DNA of 64,000 nt from Amoebophrya sp. A120. Its lineage: Eukaryota; Sar; Dinophyceae; Syndiniales; Amoebophryaceae. The stretch is from positions 7,346,743 through 7,410,742 of the forward strand of contig CAJINV010000002.1 in the NCBI GenBank assembly GCA_905178155.1, read 5' to 3'. Positions 32,752-45,500 of the stretch are shown here, piece after piece. A program made the position numbers and the translations under genes. The notes under the pieces are model-generated. The model was not told where the DNA came from. It made no database searches and saw nothing but the letters and a program-made list of their open reading frames with translations. Position 1 is the first letter of the stretch; each line of letters starts with the position of its first letter.

Positions 32752-34227
32752 AGTTTCACATCAATCACATCGTTTCGACATTTGAATGATGCTTTTTCGC
32801 GAAGTGGTTGAAAGTTTCAAGGTACAGCTAATTCCCCCAGTACTGCAGTCTGTGTGGATCCATATCCATCTGGATACAAAGATACAGTTTTGAAAGATCA
32901 AGCATAGAGTCTGGACGCCGGCACCTCCCTTGAGAAAGTTGAATAAACCGAAACACTCTTTGAGATCCATTTTGCACGAGGTGTTGTCCTCGAAGACGAT
33001 GCGTTACTAGTCAGTGTTCCTTGCTGTCCGCGCAGGATTTGTTTGCATGTATTTTCTCGAACTCGAATGCTAACTACTGGTAATGACAGTTGCAATTCTA
33101 GTTAACTTACTCCGACGCTTGATTCCTCGAGCCACGCGCACCTGTTTACTCAGACACTGCCAAAGCTTCGCTACGCATCACCGCACGACTTCTTCGACGA
33201 ACAATCCTTGATCTTGATAGATTCTACAATGTGCGACTACTTGCCGAGTCCTTTGATAGGCGATCCAAATCTATCACCACAATTTGTAGTTTGATGATGA
33301 TGACGTTGGTCTTGACGTCGAAGTGTTTTTGTTCACATAAGCGATACTAAATAGAGAACTAAAAGACGACTCGACTTGTGTTTGCAGGGCTAGATGACGA
33401 CAACACCTTTTTTACTCCATATTCATCCTATTTTTACCATTGTAATTCCCTGACCTCGTTGCGACGTAAGTATAGAACAAGTAGCGAAGCCTAAGTAGCG
33501 AAGTCATGGCTTCTAATCATGATCATGATCTTCCCTTTCAAAATAAAAAGCACGTGAGTATTCGCTTAGAGAGGTTACACTCGTAGTTCCCCGAGATCGG
33601 CACCATAAAGATTTTTTTTAGCCATGAGTATCATTACCAAGTCTTGTCCCGCCTCCAACAATTTGTTTCACCCGCGGACCACAGAGTAGTTGTCACCACG
33701 TGAACCCCCGCTTTGGACGACGAAAAGAGACGACCACTGGGCGACCGGGCAACGCCAGCGCTCAAAACAGCCACTTCCCAGCAACGACTGATCGCAGTAC
33801 TGACGAACGGCGACAGTGCGTGCGACGCAAGAACAGTCCCATACTGAAAAATACATTACCCGTCGCCAGAACTAGGGAGCCTGGAGCTCGAGCGACAACT
33901 TACCATCACGGCCAGTTCAGAAACAACAACGATTTAATCGGTCTTTTCCCCCCATCGCAGTGTTGGGACCGCAAGTTCAAGTGCTGGCAGAAAGCTACTA
34001 TCCTGCTTGTCATCTTCACTGCTCTTTCTTCGCCTTCCACCCCGCGACTTGCTTTGTCCTCCGAACAGCAAGTTTAGAACGCGCAAAAGATTGCGCTCAC
34101 CAGAGCAGATCAACGATTTCTCCTTCTCCAGGAAGAGAACCACCAGTATCACCAAGCGACGGTACCAGACGACACCGGAAAACGGCTAAAACCCGAAGTT
34201 TAATATCTTCCCCTTTCGTAGAGCAAA
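32752..34227. other. Intergenic spacer upstream of RPT1
   Basis: About 1.5 kb. Open frames of up to 125 codons near 33700-34250 lack domains and end just before or across the RPT1 start, so they are not called. The 60 bases before the RPT1 ATG are pyrimidine-rich in places, as expected of an acceptor region for leader trans-splicing; this is inference. Confidence 0.45.
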
Positions 34228-37068
34228 ATGGACAGCGCAGGTAATGTGATAAAGAAGGGCCCGGCGGCCGAAGAGGACGAGCCGGAAGTGCAGCCTCTGG
34301 ATGAAGACGACATTGAAATTCTCAGAAATTACGGCCTCGGCCCGTACACCGTACCAAACAAAAATGTGGAAGGTATAAAACATACATGCGAAGTTCATTT
34401 TGTTTCATTGGAGGTTCGAGATAGTTTGCTTTTGCTCGATGCATGAAACCAAATTTGGATCGAAGCTTCAATCTGTGAATTGCCCCGCCCGCTTTGATCT
34501 CTTTTGTCTACTTCCTCTTGAAGTCCATTCGTACATACGTGTTGCATTTTCAGAAAAAAAATTACCATCAAACTTTGATTAACATTGACGCAACAGGTGG
34601 CGTGAAAGACTACCTGAAGAGGATAAACAAAATTATCGGCATCCGCGAGTCCGACACCGGATTGTGCCCCCCAAGTCAGTGGGATTTGGCCGGCGATCAG
34701 CAGATGATGAAGCAGGAGCAGGCACTGCAAGTTGCAAGGTGTACCAAAATTATCGACGCCGGGACAGACGACGCGAGGTACTATCTACTCATGAATGACA
34801 ATTTTATCAGATTCTTTAGCAGGTCGCGCCTTAGTGACTCTGCATGCAAAATTTGAATTTCGCACACAAACAGAAAAAACAAAACATTCACACCAATTGC
34901 AAACCCTGATTAATATTGAATGCCCGTGGTCGACAGGTATATGATTAAGATCCGGGAGTTTGCGAAGTTTGTGGTCGGGCTGGGCGAAAAACTCTCTGCC
35001 GCGGACGTCGAGGAAGGAATGCGGGTTGGTGTGGACACTAGTCACGGCGGCAAATACCGGATTCAAATCCCGCTACCCCCAAAAATTGATCCCACGGTCA
35101 CCATGATGACGGTGGAAGAAAAGCCCGACGTCACCTACGCAGACATAGGCGGGTGCAAAGAACAGCTGGAAAAACTGCGAGAGGTAATTATAACCCATCT
35201 ACTTCTCATGATAAGCAGCAGCATCGTTGGCGTGCTAAATGCTATCTCATTTCAGCGCTTTTCTTGGCACCGTGCACGTGAAAATCATCGTCAGTGGCCA
35301 ACAAAGAAGCTGATCAAGTTCGAGAATTGTTCCTGCAAAAATGAAAGTGTATCTTGATCTTCCAAATTGACGCATGAGATAAACCCTCTCTTCACAGGTA
35401 GTTGAAATGCCTCTGCTGTCACCCGAACGCTTCGTGGCATTGGGTATTGATCCGCCAAAGGGGGTGCTGCTGTGGGGCCCGCCCGGCACGGGGAAGACCC
35501 TGACCGCGCGAGCCGTGGCCAACAGAACAGACGCCTGCTTCATCTGCGTCATCGGTTCCGAGTTAGTCCAAAGGTATTTTTATCGTGTTAGAACAATGAT
35601 TTTTTTAAACCAGGTTTCTTTGCATAGCTGCTGCTGCAGGCTCAGACGATTATGAGCGAAGATGACAGTCATACCTACGGATGATGTCCGCATTATAGCA
35701 TCCGCATCGCCTCCGGACGAAACATAAACAAACTCCCTGCACAGGTACGTCGGTGAGGGTGCGCGCATGGTGCGCGAGCTGTTTGCGCTGGCGAAATCGA
35801 AGAAAGCGTGCATTCTTTTCATCGACGAGGTCGACGCGATCGGCGGCTCGCGCGACGAGGGTGGCGACAACGAGGTGTCACGAACAATGTTGGAAATCGT
35901 GAACCAACTGGACGGCTTTGAGTCCCGCGGCAACGTGAAAGTCCTGATGGCGACCAACCGACCGGATACTCTGGATCCCGCGCTGCTGCGACCGGGCCGA
36001 CTGGACCGCAAGGTCGAGTTCGCCGTGCCGGACCTCGAGGGCCGCTATCAGAGTGCACAACTCTTCCTTCGTTTCGTTTGTCATGTGAAATATGCACTAC
36101 TTTTGGATTTGGAACTTTGCGCATGAAAACATTCACAAGCAGGACCAGGATGTCAAAGACGACTGAAGTCCACTCTCTTGCTCGGATTCGTTGCGCAATA
36201 CGACCACTACCAGCACTAGAAACTCAAACTCCTGCTTGTATGAAGGATTTATCGTCGGCGCATCTGTTGCTGCGGCAGTTATACAGGACAATTGAACGGA
36301 GCGCGGGGGTTGTGCACTCTCATAGCCGGGCTCACATTTTCAAAATCCACGCGCGCACCATGAGCATGGAAAAGAACATCCGTTTCGAGCTCCTGGCAAG
36401 GCTCTGCCCAAACGCAAGTGGCGCAGAACTGAGAAGTGTCTGCACGGAAGGTAATAATACAGGCCCTTTTGCTCGCCGATTTTCATCGTGGCTATTTTAT
36501 TTGTGCAGCAACAGATAGATGATCATCTTCGGATTTTTCCCTGCTCTATTCGAATTCATCTCGTTGCACTGCATATTTTGTTGGAGCATCACCTTTTCGT
36601 TTTCTTCTCTCGGGGTGGAGGACGAGTGTTTTTGGGATACAACACTACACACAACCGAAAACGAAAAATCACATCAACAGCTGGTATGTACGCGATCCGA
36701 GCTAGAAGGAAGATGATCAGCGAGAAGGACATGATTTATCCAGCCGAAAAGTGCGCAGTGTCATTTGACGTACGTTACAGGAATTGCATAAATGTTTTGC
36801 AGTGCTGTTTAAGTTTATACTTCCAGAGGATTCTGATTCAAGTTCAACCGAAACAAATGAACCACGCACCGGCTGCGCGATCTCTTGCTCACACTGCAAA
36901 TATGCGCACGCACTGTCGAAAACTTGAAGATTTTTTATGTTGCATCAAAAGCAGAAACTTACAAATAGCACGAGCACTTTTTGGCCTGATATGCTCGAGG
37001 CGATCAACAAGGTGATCAAGGGGTACGCGAAGTTTTCCGCCAATGCCAAGTACATGGTCTACAACTAG
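34228..37068 (+). CDS. RPT1: 26S proteasome regulatory subunit 7 (RPT1 / PSMC2), AAA+ ATPase
   Basis: One of the six ATPases of the proteasome 19S base ring, which unfold ubiquitinated proteins and feed them to the 20S core. Exons: 34228-34372, 34597-34777, 34937-35183, 35398-35573, 35745-36044, 36329-36450, 36681-36733 and 36994-37068. They total 433 codons including the stop, so 432 residues, essentially the usual family length. Motifs: N-terminal coiled region; Walker A GPPGTGKT (about 35480); pore-loop and [14 protein letters not shown] (35745 on); Walker [12 protein letters not shown] (about 35813); sensor [21 protein letters not shown] with arginine fingers; C-terminus ANAKYMVYN, an HbYX-like tail (here Met-Val-Tyr-Asn) like that of RPT1 orthologs. 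Five introns are GT-AG (34373, 34597 junction and so on; 159-230 bases). The fifth-to-sixth and seventh-to-eighth exon junctions hold introners. Identification as RPT1 rather than another RPT is based on the N-terminal [13 protein letters not shown] and the C-terminus. Confidence 0.96.
36045..36328 (+). mobile_element. Introner element in RPT1
   Basis: CTATCAGAGTGCACAAC (36045-36061) and GTTGTGCACTCTCATAG (36309-36325) form a 17-bp inverted repeat with one mismatch. GCCG lies at 36041-36044 and 36325-36328. Removing 284 bases joins gag ggc cgg gct cac ([12 protein letters not shown]), exactly the conserved RPT1 sequence. Boundaries are not GT-AG. The interior contains TTTGTCATG. Confidence 0.87.
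36734..36993 (+). mobile_element. Probable introner element in RPT1, second
   Basis: RPT1 conservation requires EKDM joined to [11 protein letters not shown]. The imperfect inverted repeat GCCGAAAAGTGCGC (near 36744) / GAGCACTTTTTGGC (near 36972) lies near the ends, and GACATG (36728-36733) resembles GATATG (36988-36993). No GT-AG pair restores the frame, so this is called an introner with less certainty than the other. Confidence 0.65.
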
Positions 37069-37700
37069 TGGAATTGAAACACGAAGGTGGAAGCGACAAC
37101 ATCAACATTTTTTCAATCACCTCTACTGTGGAAGAACTTCTAGCTTGTTTTCATCGCCGTCATCAGTCGTTCGGCTTCTGGCAGACGAGGACACGTGTGG
37201 GTGATCAGATCTGTCCTCCATGACAGGATGCGGCTATTGTGCTGCCGCTGGACGGAAGAAAACAGAATCTGATGATCAACTGGTTGATAATATCCCTCTT
37301 GATGAAGATGATTTTTCCACCACCTGAATACACAAGCTAAGCAACTCAACAATAAATGCAAAAGCCTGAGTGGTCGTCCAGCTTCGAGAAGCCCAAACGC
37401 AAACAAGCACATGCGTTTATCTGCTTGATGTTCGGCGCCGCATGTTCTTGTACAAAAACAATTTCAATTTCTAAGATTGTAAGATCTTGCGCTGTGTTAC
37501 ATTTATTTTCATCGAGTGGATTCTTCACTTTCACTTTCAACATGAGAGAAAGATTATACCTGTAGTTTCAGTGTGTGTTTGTGATCCGTTCAATATCGAC
37601 GCAGATCAGATTGAATGGATGCAACATCGATCAATATGGATTATGGTTGGGTGGTTGGGATTTTTTTTAAAGAACCTAGAGTTGTCATTCCAGAAAATAA

Positions 37701-37719
37701 GATGATGATGATGATGATG
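37701..37719. repeat. (GAT)6 microsatellite
   Basis: Six GAT units in an AT-rich stretch downstream of RPT1. Confidence 0.9.
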
Positions 37720-38049
37720 GATCGAAATTGATTGATTCTTATTTTTTTGATTGTGGATTGTGTTTGTGATTGGTCAATATTATTATTAAAGGAAAAAAAA
37801 TCTCAGAAAGTTGGTTGTTGATTTCATGTCATTCTCCGATCAGGATATAGATGTCATGAGGTCAATCCATCCGATCAATAGTTTTGATGTATTTGCAAGA
37901 AAAATATGCCATTGATTTGGATTCAATTCATTGATTAGAAATTTCAATTAGGTATTTCTATCAATCTGGAATGAAAAGTTCGAAAATAAATAGGTTGGTG
38001 AAAAATTTTCGTAGGGTATAGTATAGGATCCAGCGTATGCAGATCGCAA

Positions 38050-38098
38050 GGCCGGTGATCTTGGGGTGGTAGGTTGGAAATCGGCCGGTGATCTTGGG
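38050..38098. repeat. 16-bp direct repeat pair
   Basis: GGCCGGTGATCTTGGG occurs at 38050-38065 and again at 38083-38098, separated by 17 bases. It could be the trace of a small duplication; no function is apparent. Confidence 0.8.
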
Positions 38099-39579
38099 AT
38101 ATGAGAAATGATGATATTCGCAGGCAACTAGTGTTCAATCAAGATACCGGTGCGGTTGTGGTTTGAGATGAGGTTGAAGTTGAGAAGATCAAAGTTTTCG
38201 TCGTTGGTTTTGAAAGTCACTTTTGACTCTCGACTTGTGTCTCGAGCCTACAAGCTACAAAACATGATGTGAAACAACTCAAGACAAGAGCCGGGAGGAC
38301 ACTGGACAGTGTCGCGACGTCTCTGAAATCGAGACGTCAACGTAGCGGATCAGCCGCCAACTAAACTGTATTGTCACAACTTTGAACTTGAAATGTACTG
38401 GGAACTTGCAACAACAAATAAATAAAAATAAAACGAAACGACACGCCCTCGCTCTTGGCACGAGCTTGTCCGTGTGCTTGCACAGGAGGTGCGAGCCCGC
38501 AAGAGCTTCTCCGCTTGTTTTGATCAACGTTTGCTCAGTCGTCGTTATCGCTGCTGTTGTCGCAACTAAATCAGCTTACAACTGTGCGATCCCTCCTCAC
38601 CAGTTAGACCCACAAAAATCCCTAAGTGGTGGAGTGTATGGGCACGGGTGCAACTGGACAACAAATCACTGAACCTCTTCTACATCCCCTCACAACAAAC
38701 AGAACAGCAGCGAATATTTGGAAACCAAACGCAGTTCCAGTTGGTGTTGCGCGAGGAGCTCGAAATTCCCCGGATTTAAAGCAAAGAGAGGCACACTAGG
38801 TGCTTCCGATAGTACTTCTCAAACCCGGTGGACTTCGAGGCAAGAGAGGCCATTACATTAGGCCGGACGTAGTAGATTTGTTAAAAGAATAACAGAGCTG
38901 ACACCAAGTAAGTAGGTAGACAAACCAAAACCAAGCAGGCCTTGGTTCTATAGGATCTATCGTAAATTCGTTTTGGCAGTGCAGCTTGGAGAGCCAACCT
39001 GAACCACGAAGATCCTCGCAGAGCTTAAGTTTAAACGAACGATAACCATAGAAGCTAACACCTCTTGTCCTAAGCAGCGTAAAAGGTTACAAGACGTTCG
39101 CTTCAGCAGCGTTACGAGATCTGATCTCTCCTTGTCACATTAGTTATCGCTTCATTCTTATCCCGTAACGTGAATAAAAGTTGCCTGGACTTCAACTTTA
39201 AGGTGTTTCGGTTGCCAAGGTTGCATACAACGCACGCAATTTCCAAAATCTCAAACCGAACAGGGCTCGACGGATGCAAATCCACGAGAACAAAGTTGAC
39301 ATGTTTTACAATTTTAAATAAGTAGTATCAATCTTTAAGCATACTTTCGAGTTCAAATTTAAGCAGAGTAAGTCCAGACATTCAATACTTCCTTTGGAAA
39401 TAACCCTTAGCAGTAATTCAACAGTCCTTTTCGATACCTCGTTTCGGAGTTACAAAACATCGCATCGCTAAGACTTCAGAATTCCGTCCTTTTATACAAG
39501 AATACTAGTGCACTAAATTCTAACACTCGCAACATCATACTAAACACGGTTGGCTAGCCCACCCGAAAACCAGATCAGG

Positions 39580-42500
39580 ATGCCAGGTCCAGGGATCAAA
39601 GACGACAAACTTGTAGCTGGGGAGTTGATCCAAATCAAGGGCAAACACTATCGGTGTGTCTCGTACAAGGCGCAGAGTCGGATTCTCTGGTCATACCAAG
39701 ACCAAGAGTTCCAGCGGCTCACTCGCCACTCGCAGCACCTGCTCGAGAAGGAGAAACCCCCGACCAAAGTTTACAAACTGATCAACGACCCTTACAAGTA
39801 CACTGGGCCTACGGACCTGCACGCCGTGCTCGCCGCGCACCCCGTGCATGGAGCTAAAAACGGATTCCCGGTTCGCCACCTGTGCGATGTCGTGCGAGGA
39901 TGGAACGTGCGTGACGCTTGCCCGCCCACTTCCGCTGGGAACACGCCCGTTGTCACGCCGCGCTTCCAACCGACGGAGATAGAGGTCAAACGACAGGGAC
40001 CCGACTTTCCTTCTTTGGTCGACGACGGTAGCTTCCCCGTGCTAGCCACGGGTACCAAAAAGGTAGACGCCAATCCCAGCCCGGCGACAACGACGGGTGT
40101 CTCTTATGCGCGGCAGGCGGAGTTGTTGGCGTTGGATGGAGACTGCCCGGCAGAGAAATTGCAGGACAAGGTGATCTTCGAAGGACCCCGCAACGCCACA
40201 CAGGTCATCTCTGTCTCCAACCTGGGAACGCAGGAGATCTATTCTTCGAAACTCCTGATCAACGCGCGGGATTTGTCGAAAGAACCCGAGGAGCGGTCAT
40301 CCGGCCTGTCGTCGTCCAAGAACGAAGAATGGGTTGCGGTGCCCGCCGGAAGTGGGTTGCTTGCATCCCCTTTCTCGTTGAGTGGAGGCGGATCAGGGCT
40401 CGCTTCTCTGCGTACCAGTCCCAGCACGCTCGAGGAGGAGATCCAAAAGGGGAGGATCGAATCGCCGACGCTTGTGAAAGGCCAGGTGAAGGACTCCTGG
40501 GTCGACCACTATTCGCGGTTGAAAGGAGGCGTCAAGCGACATTTCGAGGAAGGGGTGTTACCGGCAGTAGCGAGAGAACGTAAGAGGTCTTGCACACCTC
40601 AGGGCCGCTCCTCAATCACGCAGCAGCAAAACATCTCGTACCAGCCCATCCCGTTCCTGCACACCGCCTCCGGAAGTGGCGGAAACATCCCGAAGAGAAA
40701 AAAGAAGGTGCGGTCCGCCAAAGCTAAGAAGAAGAAGTGCACTCAGTACAAGGGCTCTAGTCGCCGCGGAAGCAAGTCCCCTTTCTCCGCAAGCAGCATC
40801 GCTTCGGGAGCCATGAAAGATGTGGACAGTGACGATCGCATGGAGGACGCTTCTAGTCCAACGGTGTCCGAGGAGAATTCAGACACCAGTATTGTCACGC
40901 CGGCCTTGCTACAAGAGGAATCCACTCACCTGAAGAAGACCGTAGTGCAGGACTTACGCAGTTCGAGCCCTTCGCAGGTGGTTCTGCAGAACACCAAAAG
41001 CGGAAATCCGCCCGCAGCTCCCGAAACTTCATCCAAGATCCGTTATCGGGACGATTTCCTTTCGTCTGATACGGATGGCGATATTCCCGCAAGAGGTCGT
41101 AGTGCTACGACCAAGACTGTCATTGGCAGCGGAATCGAGACGACCCACGCAGGCACGCTCCTCGGGGCCGGCGCAACTGGAAAGGCCACGATGCAAGGTG
41201 CAAATCTAACTCTCCCGCCCAAAATGGAGAAACCACAGCAGCCTCCGCGTTCAGGTTCCCTGAAGTGGCAAGAAACTCCCTGGCCGGTGATTAGCGGAAC
41301 GCATACACCGATGAGCCCTCCAAGAGGAGGCGTGGAGAATGGTGGGGTGCCCGCAGCAGGCTCGGCTGCCGGTGCGGACACCGAAGACAGCATTAGTAGC
41401 GGTCTCACCATACCGCGCGGCACTATTAGGGAAGAGGAGGACAATGAAGAAGATGTCGAAATTCGCAGCGAGAACACGCTCTTCTACGAAATAGGGACGC
41501 CAAAGGGAGGTAGTACACCCGCACCTCAGAGAGGAGGGACCGAAGACAAAAACAGGTTCACCGGCAACGTTACCGGCGCCTTCAGTGCCTTTGCTGGGGG
41601 AACGACACGCCAACCTTCCCCTGGACGACAGGAAGAGCAGCCTCGCACAACCTCGACTCCTGTGGTTGGCACGTTGGAGTACTACAAAGATATGGTCGCA
41701 CGCTTACAAAGCGAGCTTAGTGGTTGCAGTACATCTCGTCGAAAGCTGGAAGCTGAGCTTGCCTCTGCGAGTGAACACATACAAGAAGCAGAAGCTGCGT
41801 GGTCTCGCGCAGAGCAGAAGGCGGAGCAAGCGGGTCTCACCGAGGACGTTGGCGGAAACATCCTCGAGCACTTCAACGACGAAGCCCTTGCGGAACTCGC
41901 TCGTACCACCTTGTTACGGTACGAATCTAGGTTGAGCGAGGAGAGCAAAAGAGCCGAACCAGGAGAGGACGCGGATGTCCTCCAGGATGTGATCGAGAGC
42001 AGTCTCTGGTGGCTCCGGATGAAGTGCGACAACATTTCGGGGACGGAGCTGAAGCGAATTACCAAAAAGCTGTCCGATGCCCATGGTGCCTCGGAGACGA
42101 GCGTTGAGCAGGCACAGCGAGATCTGCGAACCAGTCAGCAGGAGTTGGAGGTAGTTCAGGCCGAGCTTCAAGACACTGGTTGCAACTTTGCTAACTTCCG
42201 CCTAACGTCGTCCAGCGAACAACAGCAACTGAAGGACAAGATCAAGGTCCTTGAGGACGAGCGAAGTGAAGACTACCTCAAACTCGAAGGAGACTTCTCA
42301 TCCTTGAAGTTAGAACTGGACGCATCCCAGCAAGCAACGGCTGCTCTCAAGACTTCGCTGCAGGAATCCGAGAACAAACTTAAAGAGGCGGAGTTGAAAC
42401 TTGTCTCAAAGGCTAAAGGCGGGCGCCTGTCGCTGGATGCCGAAACAGGCCTTCGATGGGAGGACGCGAGTGCCGAGACGAGTCGCCACAAGGAGCTGCA

Positions 42501-45500
42501 GGCACGGATTTCTGCGTTGCAAATCGCTCTCGAGACACGCGACAGAGATGTAGCAGCTCTCGAAGCGCACAACAAGGATGCCGAAACAGCGGTGGAAGCA
42601 GAACGCGAGCGTGGGCGTAGGCTCCTTCACAACCGTGTCAGTATCCTCAACGGGCACAAGAAAGAGTTGCAGCGCAAACTACTCCAGACGCAGCGGAAGG
42701 TCGAGCGGGCCACTGCTCAAGAAGCGACGAACGACGCCCACACTGACTTGGCAGAAAGCGTTGGCAAGCCCGCGCGGAACTTGCAAGGTGACATCCTGTC
42801 GGCGTCCCAAACGGATCTGCATACGAAATTACAGGACATGAAGCAGCAGTTCGAGAAGGAACGTCAGTCGCTGGTGGACCGCCGCAGTGAACTGCATCAG
42901 CAGCACGAGAAGCTTTGTGACGAGATAAAAGAATCTCGCCGTTCCGAGATATCTCAACTCAACAATTCAATGTACGACATGTACGAAGAAACGCGGAAAA
43001 CGCACTTGGCCCGACGTGCCGAGTTAGAAGAGCAGCAACGACGTGAATGGCAGGAGTTGCAGACGGAGCACGGAAAGAGGATCCACCAAAGCAAGCTGGA
43101 TGTTCATGGTCGTCTGCAGAATGCCGAGGCGGAGTTCGAGCGGAAGTACACCGTGAAGAAAGCTTCTCACCGCCTAAAGGCGGAGGAGCAACACAAGAAG
43201 AACATGGAGGAGCTCCTGCAGCAGCATCGGGAAGAGTTTGCCAACTTCAAGCAAGGTTTGATAAGCCGTGGGTACGAGTTCTTGGCTGCAGAAATGCAAG
43301 GAGAAACGCTGCAGAAAGGGAGTTTGTCGCTCGTCAAGGTCTTAAAGGATATGCAGGAAACGATATCGCGTAAAATTTCGAAGCAACCGGTTGGCGACGC
43401 TGGGCCCACCGCAGATCCGCGCGAGGAAAAGGAACGGCAAATGCAGCATGATGTGCGGATGCTCTCGCTGCAAATACAGAAGGATCAATTGCTTTCGCAG
43501 CAAACGCGCATCAAGGTTGAGGAGGAAAGCCGTAAGCTCGGGGGGGTGCTGAACATGACACCAGGCCAGGCCCCATCTACCTCACCATCGGCCCCTCCAG
43601 GTCTCCAAACCCCTTCTAGCATCGCCGTTGGTTCCGCTGCTTTCGCCACCCCGGCTAGCCCGGTTGTGGACGCGGTTATCGGAGACAAGAAAAAGACAGT
43701 CCATTTCTCCTCGGGAGCTGGTCCGGAGTACGAACAGTTTTCAGAACAGCTTCAAACATCGCTGCAAGGGTGCATTGGCGGCGGCTTTGAGCTGGGTGCG
43801 AACCAAAGCACTGTGATCAGCAGCGCCAACAAGACTGGAAGCGGTGATCTCCCACGATTTGGTCACCCCGCATCAACTCCTCAACCGGAGACGCACTTGC
43901 AGGAGAAAAAGAAGAGCGAGCTTCTCTCAGAGGAAGCGAGGAACCGCCTTTGGTGCGATGACGAAGCCCCTTACCGAGTTCCCCGCGGTAACAGTCGCGA
44001 CCGAAGACACCAAGCACGAGCCGCCACCCGGGTCGGTACATCAGGCCACCATAATGGCTACGCCTGGACGGCGGATGAAGACGACATGTACTCGCGGCCT
44101 GAGACCTTCGCCGACGGGTCTGTCCTGAAAGAAGATCTCGACGAGGGCGCCGTGGCATACGATCGAATCGCTGATGCGATGCACCAGACCAAGAAAGATA
44201 TGGACGCTAATAACACGCCCGAGACGGTTCGACGACACAAGTTTGTTGAACAGTTGTATCTCTCGGTGTCGTCGATGTGGGAATACAACTATGAAGGGGT
44301 GGTTGAGTTCGACTCGTGTCGCTTGATCCATGGGGCTGTTCCCAGTGAGGCAGCTCTCGTGTCCACTCACACCGAGAACGGCCAAACGGTCGTTGGACAA
44401 CATTACTCGCGCGTCGATGGAAAAGGAGACGAGGGGTATCGCTTTAGTGCGACTCAGCAGAAACTCCTCGCCTATGGACGCGGTCAGCAATTGACAGCAG
44501 AGTGGGTCGAGTGGTACCGCGATCACTGCGTTGCGGACAAACTTCCTGAAACAGTTCCACAAGCCAAAAGCCTGCGATCGAAAATCACCAAGGAGGCCGC
44601 GCGGTTGCTCGATGAGGACCTCGGCACGAAGGTCAACCCCTCTCTATCCGGAGTGACCATTCCTGTCCCCGCCTGTACCCACACGTGCAAGTCGGTAGCT
44701 GCTGGAAATAGTTACCGCTTCTACACGGACGTTGACTCACTGTTCAATTATTTCCGTGCGTACAGCTTTAGCTGGACACTTATCCAATCACAACTTCTAG
44801 GACACGTTGATAAAGACAAATGGAGCGACGAGGCTAAACGAGCGTTGCAGAAAGCGAACGACCTCGAGCCGACCGAAAACGATGGCATGGTTAGACTGGT
44901 CGCGTTCGTGGCGTTCTACGCCCACGAATGCCGGTGGGACTACATGCATACGGTGGTCGAGGTGCAGCGGGAGCGATATATCCCGCTCGATCACAGCCTC
45001 GTGGCTGCTCGGGCTCGTGGACATGATTGGGGTCAAAAGCAGAAACAGGTCGCGATGAAGCTTGAACGACTCGGAGTTGAGAAGTGCTACATCTGGCCTG
45101 CACTCCAGGAGGGCTGCTGCCAGCACATCGTGAAGGCCCCGGGGGTGTTCAGCCAAGATTGGGTCGAGACTTTGAACTCGAAGATGGCGCGGGAAATGAA
45201 CGGACGCGGCGTCCGAGACAGTTTGGCTCTCGCAACAGCTCGTGTCCGCACCATCACGCTGGAAATCATCGTCGACTATGTCATGCAACAAGGTCTTGCC
45301 ATCCTCGCCTTCGGGACGCGCACGTTTTTCCGCACTCGCGAAGACGATCCGGGAGCGCGCTACAGCTCTTACGGAGATGGATTAGCGGACGGATTCGACA
45401 TATGGGAAAACCGGGTTACGCAGAACGCGATGTTGACGTGGCCTGGCTCTTCGGCCGAGGGGTACAGCAACATCTGTAACGAGGGCACACTGGTTGATGA

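Larger units (their letters stand above)
37069..39579. other. Non-coding stretch between RPT1 and the giant retroelement ORF1
   Basis: About 2.5 kb. The first half (to about 38400) is AT-rich, with a (GAT)6 run at 37701-37719 and two copies of GGCCGGTGATCTTGGG at 38050-38065 and 38083-38098. From about 38650 the composition changes and may be the 5' leader or the 5' LTR of the retroelement. I could not define an LTR, primer-binding site or insertion point by eye. Confidence 0.5.

Noticed and set aside
33700-34244. Open frames of 60-125 codons upstream of RPT1
   Set aside because: They overlap one another in different frames and run across the RPT1 start; no domain is recognisable.
38382-38672. 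96-codon frame before the retroelement
   Set aside because: It has a hydrophobic stretch but no homology I can name, and a competing frame exists on the other strand.
38990-39020. Possible primer-binding site (TGGCAGTGCAGCTTGG) for the retroelement
   Set aside because: It starts with TGG as a primer-binding site should, but I cannot match it to a tRNA 3' end and no LTR end precedes it.
38650-39550. 5' LTR
   Set aside because: No matching copy exists in the window, because the element runs past the end, and no TG...CA bounded repeat could be confirmed.
39550-39579. Start of ORF1 at 39550
   Set aside because: The codon there is TTG. In a nuclear gene the ATG at 39580 is the more likely start, so the call begins there.
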